Part shown: positions 4,390 through 7,691 of the stretch, piece after piece
Layout: every line of letters begins with the position of its first letter
Numbering within the stretch: the stretch's first letter is position 1
Source of the DNA: Candidatus Corynebacterium faecipullorum
GTDB lineage: Bacteria; Actinomycetota; Actinomycetes; Mycobacteriales; Mycobacteriaceae
Direction of reading: 5' to 3'
Length of the DNA stretch: 7,691 nucleotides
Assembly: GCA_019114925.1 (NCBI GenBank)
Contig: DXEO01000065.1
Location: 1 to 7,691 of the forward strand
Program-made: the position numbers and the translations under genes
Notes under the pieces: generated by a model
The model's input: the letters and a program-made list of their open reading frames with translations, nothing else
Database searches by the model: none
What the model was told of the DNA's origin: nothing

Positions 4390-6936
4390 CTAGTCAGCGA
4401 TGGCGGCCAACGGTGGGGTCTTCGCCGCGCGCTGCGCCGGCCACAGCGCTGCCAGCACACCGACGATTCCGGAGCCCACGAACATGACGGCGAGCATCAG
4501 CCAGGGCACCGTCGCGGTATCGAGGCCTTCGTCGGAAAGCACGGAAATAAAGGACCACCCCATCCCCAGTCCCATGAGGATTCCCATGAGCGCGCCGAAG
4601 AGGGCGATCTGTACTGATTCCACGGTGATCATCGTGCGAATCTGGCGGCGCTGAGTGCCCACCGCGCGCAGCATGCCGATTTCTTGTCGGCGTTCGATCA
4701 CGCCCAAGGTGAGGGTATTGACAATGCCCAAGACCGCGATGACCACGGCCAAAGCCAGCAGCGCATAGAGAATCGTGAGCATCTGGTCAATCATGCCGGC
4801 AGCCTCGCCGGCGTATTCCTCACTGGTGCGCACCTGCACCACGACGAGGTCCTTGACGGACTTCTCCAGGTTACTGCGCAGTTTCTCCTTGTCATAGCCT
4901 TCTTCCGCGTTCACGGAGACCACCATGACGTCGAGGCTGCCGGGGTCAATAACTTCCTCCGCCGCGGACTTGGACACGGCCAGACCCGGAAGCATCTCAA
5001 AATGCTCATACGTGCCGAGGAGCTTCACCTGCGTGGTGCGGGAGGGATCCGGGCCGGCCAGCTCATAGGACTGACCGACTTCCCAACCCTGCTCCGCAGC
5101 CAAGCCAGCCTCGGCGATGAAGCCAGGCTCGTCGCCCGTGTTCACGACGCCTTCTACCACGGTGAGGTTGAGGATGTCATCGGCGTTGCCATCGATGACC
5201 TGGCTAATCAACATCTCCGGGCCATAATTCATCGAAGCCTGGCCATCCACCTGTAGTGGCGCCGTACTCATCGCTACGACCTGGCCAGCTCCCTCGGTAT
5301 CGCGGGCACGCTGCGCCGTCTCGTTCGGCGTCGGGAAGTTTCCGGACGTCGGACCGGACAGTAAGAAGTCCGCGCGGGCATCCTGCTCGACAGCATCGGC
5401 AACCGAAGCCTTCATCGTCGCACCCAGCATGCCGATCGAGGTCACCAATGCCACGCCCAGCATGAGGGCGAACGCGGTAGCCGCGGTTCGGCGCGGGTTA
5501 CGCGCCGAGTTCGTCGATGCCAGCTTGCCCACCGCACCAAAGGGCGCGCCAACCACGCGGCCGATCCCCGGAACGATAGGCAGGGAGATGGCCGGGCCGG
5601 CGAGGAAGAAGCCAAGGATTAGGTTGAGCGCACCGAGGCCCACGAGGGAGGCGCGGATGCCTGTCGAGGCGTCGACAAACACTCCGACGAGCGCGAGGAT
5701 GATGCCTACAACGAGCAGCAACCCGCCCAGCACGCTGCGCACGAGCAATGAGGAACCCGCCGCGGACTCGGTGGTGCGCATGGCTTCCACGGGTTTCACC
5801 GCGCCCGCCCGGCGCGCCGGCGCCCACGCGGAAATGATGGTGACCACGGCACCCAAAAGCAACGGCACGACCACTGCGCTAACGCTCAGGCCCAAACCAC
5901 CGCCCATGGGCATGCCCTTGGCTTCAAAGACGGCCTTGATGAGCGCCACTAGGCCCATGCCGGCGGCCACGCCCACGGCAGAACCCACGAGGCCCACGAT
6001 GAAGGCCTCCGTCACCACCGAGCGCGTAATCTGACCACGCGAGGCACCAAGTGCACGCAGGAGCGCGAACTCCTTGGTGCGCTGGGCCACGATCATCGAG
6101 AAAGTATTCGCAATAATAAACGTGCCCACCAACAGCGCGATGAGACCGAAAGCGATAAGGAAGTAGTTGACGAATTTCAGGGCAGAGGAAATCTGATCTG
6201 AAATCTCTTCCGCCAGTTTCTCGCCAGATTCTGCCTTGACCTCAAAGGTCTCGTTGAGGTGGTTCACGAGCTCATCGGCACTCACTCCCTCGGCGGCAGC
6301 GACCTTCAACTGGGCAGAATTGCCATAGCGTTCGACGAAGGCCTTGTGGCCCATCAGAAGGGTCAGGCTGGGGCCTTGGTCCACCGCAGGCTTGACGACG
6401 CCCACGACCTTCACCTCATCACGCTGGTCCGGGTGGACCACGAGGAGGGTATCGCCGACGTGGATGCCGAACTCTTCGGCGGCGGAATCATTAATGAGGA
6501 CTTCACCGGTCCCGTTCGGCTCGGAGCCTTCGACAAGGGTGGCGGGCTCACCGACGGCCTGCTCCTCCGGGTAGTAGGGCTGCACGCTGGAGGTGCCTCC
6601 ACCGGTTTGAAAGGCCTCGGCGTCCTTGTTTGCCACCACGACCGTCTGGCTGCTTTGCATGTTCACCGCGCGCACATCGGGGTCGGCGGCGATGTCATCG
6701 CGCATCTTCTGATCGAGGTTGGGGCCGCCTTCTTTCTGGCTCACGGCCGCGTCCACGCCGGTAAATGCGGTAGATACCGCGGAGTCGAAGGTGCTCGACA
6801 GTGAGTTGGTGAACATGAAGGAGCCCGAGATGAACGCGGTGCCGAGCACCACCGCCAGCAGGGTCAGGGCAAGGCGCAGCTTATGCGCGAGAATATTGCG
6901 CACGGACACCGTGCGCATGGTGTTCTTTGTGGCCAT
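4390..6936 (-). CDS. ABC transporter permease, double FtsX/MacB type
   Basis: This 848-residue integral membrane protein is built from two similar halves. The predicted order is: TM1 (about 20-42); a large extracytoplasmic domain (about 43-250); three helices (255-281, 310-335, 352-374); two linking helices (401-421, 428-450); a helix opening the second half (482-506); a second extracytoplasmic domain (about 507-715); and three final helices (718-744, 770-795, 811-833). Each half has the FtsX-family cytoplasmic motif, RTKEFALLRALGASR (286-300) and RRQEIGMLRAVGTQR (749-763). Each half also ends with a related motif, PARRAGAVKPVEA (373-385) and PAQRAAKTPPLAA (833-845). The start ATG lies three bases after the ATPase stop, with GAGGG seven bases upstream inside the ATPase gene, so the two are coupled. 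Such exporters act mechanically on lipoproteins, peptides or envelope substrates, but the substrate here is unknown. Confidence 0.93.
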   Translation of the reverse strand: MATKNTMRTVSVRNILAHKLRLALTLLAVVLGTAFISGSFMFTNSLSSTFDSAVSTAFTGVDAAVSQKEGGPNLDQKMRDDIAADPDVRAVNMQSSQTVVVANKDAEAFQTGGGTSSVQPYYPEEQAVGEPATLVEGSEPNGTGEVLINDSAAEEFGIHVGDTLLVVHPDQRDEVKVVGVVKPAVDQGPSLTLLMGHKAFVERYGNSAQLKVAAAEGVSADELVNHLNETFEVKAESGEKLAEEISDQISSALKFVNYFLIAFGLIALLVGTFIIANTFSMIVAQRTKEFALLRALGASRGQITRSVVTEAFIVGLVGSAVGVAAGMGLVALIKAVFEAKGMPMGGGLGLSVSAVVVPLLLGAVVTIISAWAPARRAGAVKPVEAMRTTESAAGSSLLVRSVLGGLLLVVGIILALVGVFVDASTGIRASLVGLGALNLILGFFLAGPAISLPIVPGIGRVVGAPFGAVGKLASTNSARNPRRTAATAFALMLGVALVTSIGMLGATMKASVADAVEQDARADFLLSGPTSGNFPTPNETAQRARDTEGAGQVVAMSTAPLQVDGQASMNYGPEMLISQVIDGNADDILNLTVVEGVVNTGDEPGFIAEAGLAAEQGWEVGQSYELAGPDPSRTTQVKLLGTYEHFEMLPGLAVSKSAAEEVIDPGSLDVMVVSVNAEEGYDKEKLRSNLEKSVKDLVVVQVRTSEEYAGEAAGMIDQMLTILYALLALAVVIAVLGIVNTLTLGVIERRQEIGMLRAVGTQRRQIRTMITVESVQIALFGALMGILMGLGMGWSFISVLSDEGLDTATVPWLMLAVMFVGSGIVGVLAALWPAQRAAKTPPLAAIAD

Positions 6937-6939
6937 GCT

Positions 6940-7680
6940 TTAGCCCTCGATTTCTGCCATCACGGCGTGGATGGACTCCATGGTTGGGTTGGCGAGTTCA
7001 TTCACGAGGCGGCCATCGGCAAGAAAGACCACGCGGTCTGCGTAGGAGGCGGCCTTGGCATCGTGCGTGACGATAACGACGGTCTGACCATCCTTGTCCA
7101 CGGCGGTGCGCAAAATGTCGAGCACCTCGGCGGAGGAGTTCGAATCCAGGTTGCCTGTCGGCTCATCGCCGAAGATGATTTCAGGACGCGAAACCAGGGC
7201 GCGCGCGCAGGCCACGCGCTGCTGCTGGCCGCCGGAGAGCTCTGCTGGGCGGTGATTCAAGCGCTCGGACAAGCCTAGGCGGGAAGTAACCTCATCGAAC
7301 CACTCTTTATCCACCTTGTTGCCAGCGATATCGGTGGGCAGCGTGATGTTTTCTGCCGCCGTCAGCGTGGGCACTAGGTTGAAGGACTGAAAGATGAAGC
7401 CCAGGCGGTCGCGGCGCAGGGCCGTAATATCCTTGTCACTGAGCTGCGACATATCAGTGTCGCCGATGAAGGCTGAGCCGGACGTCGCTGAATCAAGCCC
7501 CGCCATGGTGTGCATGAGGGTGGATTTACCGGAGCCCGACGGGCCCATGATGGCGGTGAAGGTGTTGCGCGCGAACTCAACATCGACGTGGTCCAACGCG
7601 GTGACTGCGGTATCTCCCTGACCGTATTGTTTGAATAGGTCAACGGCGCGAGCCGCAGCAGTCATCGTTGGGGTGGTCAT
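6940..7680 (-). CDS. ABC transporter ATP-binding protein, LolD/MacB type
   Basis: This 246-residue nucleotide-binding subunit has every expected motif: Walker A GPSGSGKST (46-54), Q-loop Q98 in FIFQSFNLVP, signature LSGGQQQR (148-155), Walker B IIFGDEPTGNLD (168-179) with catalytic E173, and H-loop H206 in VTHD. The FQSFNLVPTLTAAEN stretch and LSGGQQQRVACARAL are typical of the LolD/MacB/FtsE branch that pairs with FtsX-like permeases. It should dimerise in the cytoplasm and drive the permease encoded immediately downstream. The ATG at 7678-7680 is the most upstream plausible start. Only 11 bases upstream are in the window, with no clear Shine-Dalgarno site, so the start and the promoter are not fully supported. 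A second in-frame ATG six codons in has no better context. Confidence 0.94.
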   Translation of the reverse strand: MTTPTMTAAARAVDLFKQYGQGDTAVTALDHVDVEFARNTFTAIMGPSGSGKSTLMHTMAGLDSATSGSAFIGDTDMSQLSDKDITALRRDRLGFIFQSFNLVPTLTAAENITLPTDIAGNKVDKEWFDEVTSRLGLSERLNHRPAELSGGQQQRVACARALVSRPEIIFGDEPTGNLDSNSSAEVLDILRTAVDKDGQTVVIVTHDAKAASYADRVVFLADGRLVNELANPTMESIHAVMAEIEG

Positions 7681-7691
7681 GGACGTGTTCT

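Noticed and set aside
4684..6034. Long plus-strand ORFs (190 and 201 residues) opposite the ABC permease
   Set aside because: They are shadows caused by G/C-rich third positions of the 848-residue permease, whose helices and FtsX motifs are convincing.
1..7691. Search by eye for CRISPR arrays, insertion sequences, transposases, phage genes or toxin-antitoxin pairs
   Set aside because: No spaced direct repeats, terminal inverted repeats, or recombinase or toxin motifs were seen. Almost all sequence is accounted for by the listed genes.

Overview
The window looks like a chromosomal segment of a high-GC actinobacterium, most probably Corynebacterium or a close relative. This rests on codon bias towards G/C, an actinobacterial-type FtsX-like ABC exporter, a single-copy phosphoglucomutase of the 538-residue type, and a membrane-anchored DsbA-like protein. 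The genus is an inference, since no sequence search could be run. There is no sign of phage, transposon, CRISPR or integration machinery. All genes look intact except a tRNA cut by the left edge.

Layout from left to right. (1) Positions 1-128 hold two tandem minus-strand tRNA genes. The complete one is tRNA-Ala(GGC). The other is cut at the window start and is identical over its visible 33 bases. A candidate promoter and a long inverted repeat lie just upstream of them (131-195). (2) Positions 218-3606 hold a tightly packed minus-strand cluster, in transcription order pgm (phosphoglucomutase), two adjacent MauE/DoxX-like four-helix membrane proteins, and a membrane-anchored DsbA-like thiol oxidoreductase with a CPHC active site. 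Gaps are 11, 17 and 58 bases. (3) Positions 3691-4364 hold a plus-strand pair of overlapping crcB-type fluoride-channel genes, divergent from pgm. (4) Positions 4390-7680 hold a minus-strand ABC exporter: the ATPase gene comes first, followed 3 bases later by an 848-residue double-FtsX permease. This pair converges on the crcB pair.

Working model. The two MauE-like proteins each carry a CxC pair predicted to face outside, next to TM3. The DsbA-like protein carries its CPHC pair outside the membrane. By analogy with MauD/MauE of methylamine dehydrogenase maturation, they could form an extracytoplasmic thiol-disulfide relay in which the MauE-like proteins recharge the DsbA-like protein. This is the most interesting part of the window and remains an inference. 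pgm supplies glucose-1-phosphate for UDP-glucose, glycogen/trehalose and envelope sugars, and its link to the redox genes may be only transcriptional. The crcB pair should protect against cytoplasmic fluoride. The ABC transporter has the LolCDE/MacB-like architecture, but its substrate is unknown.
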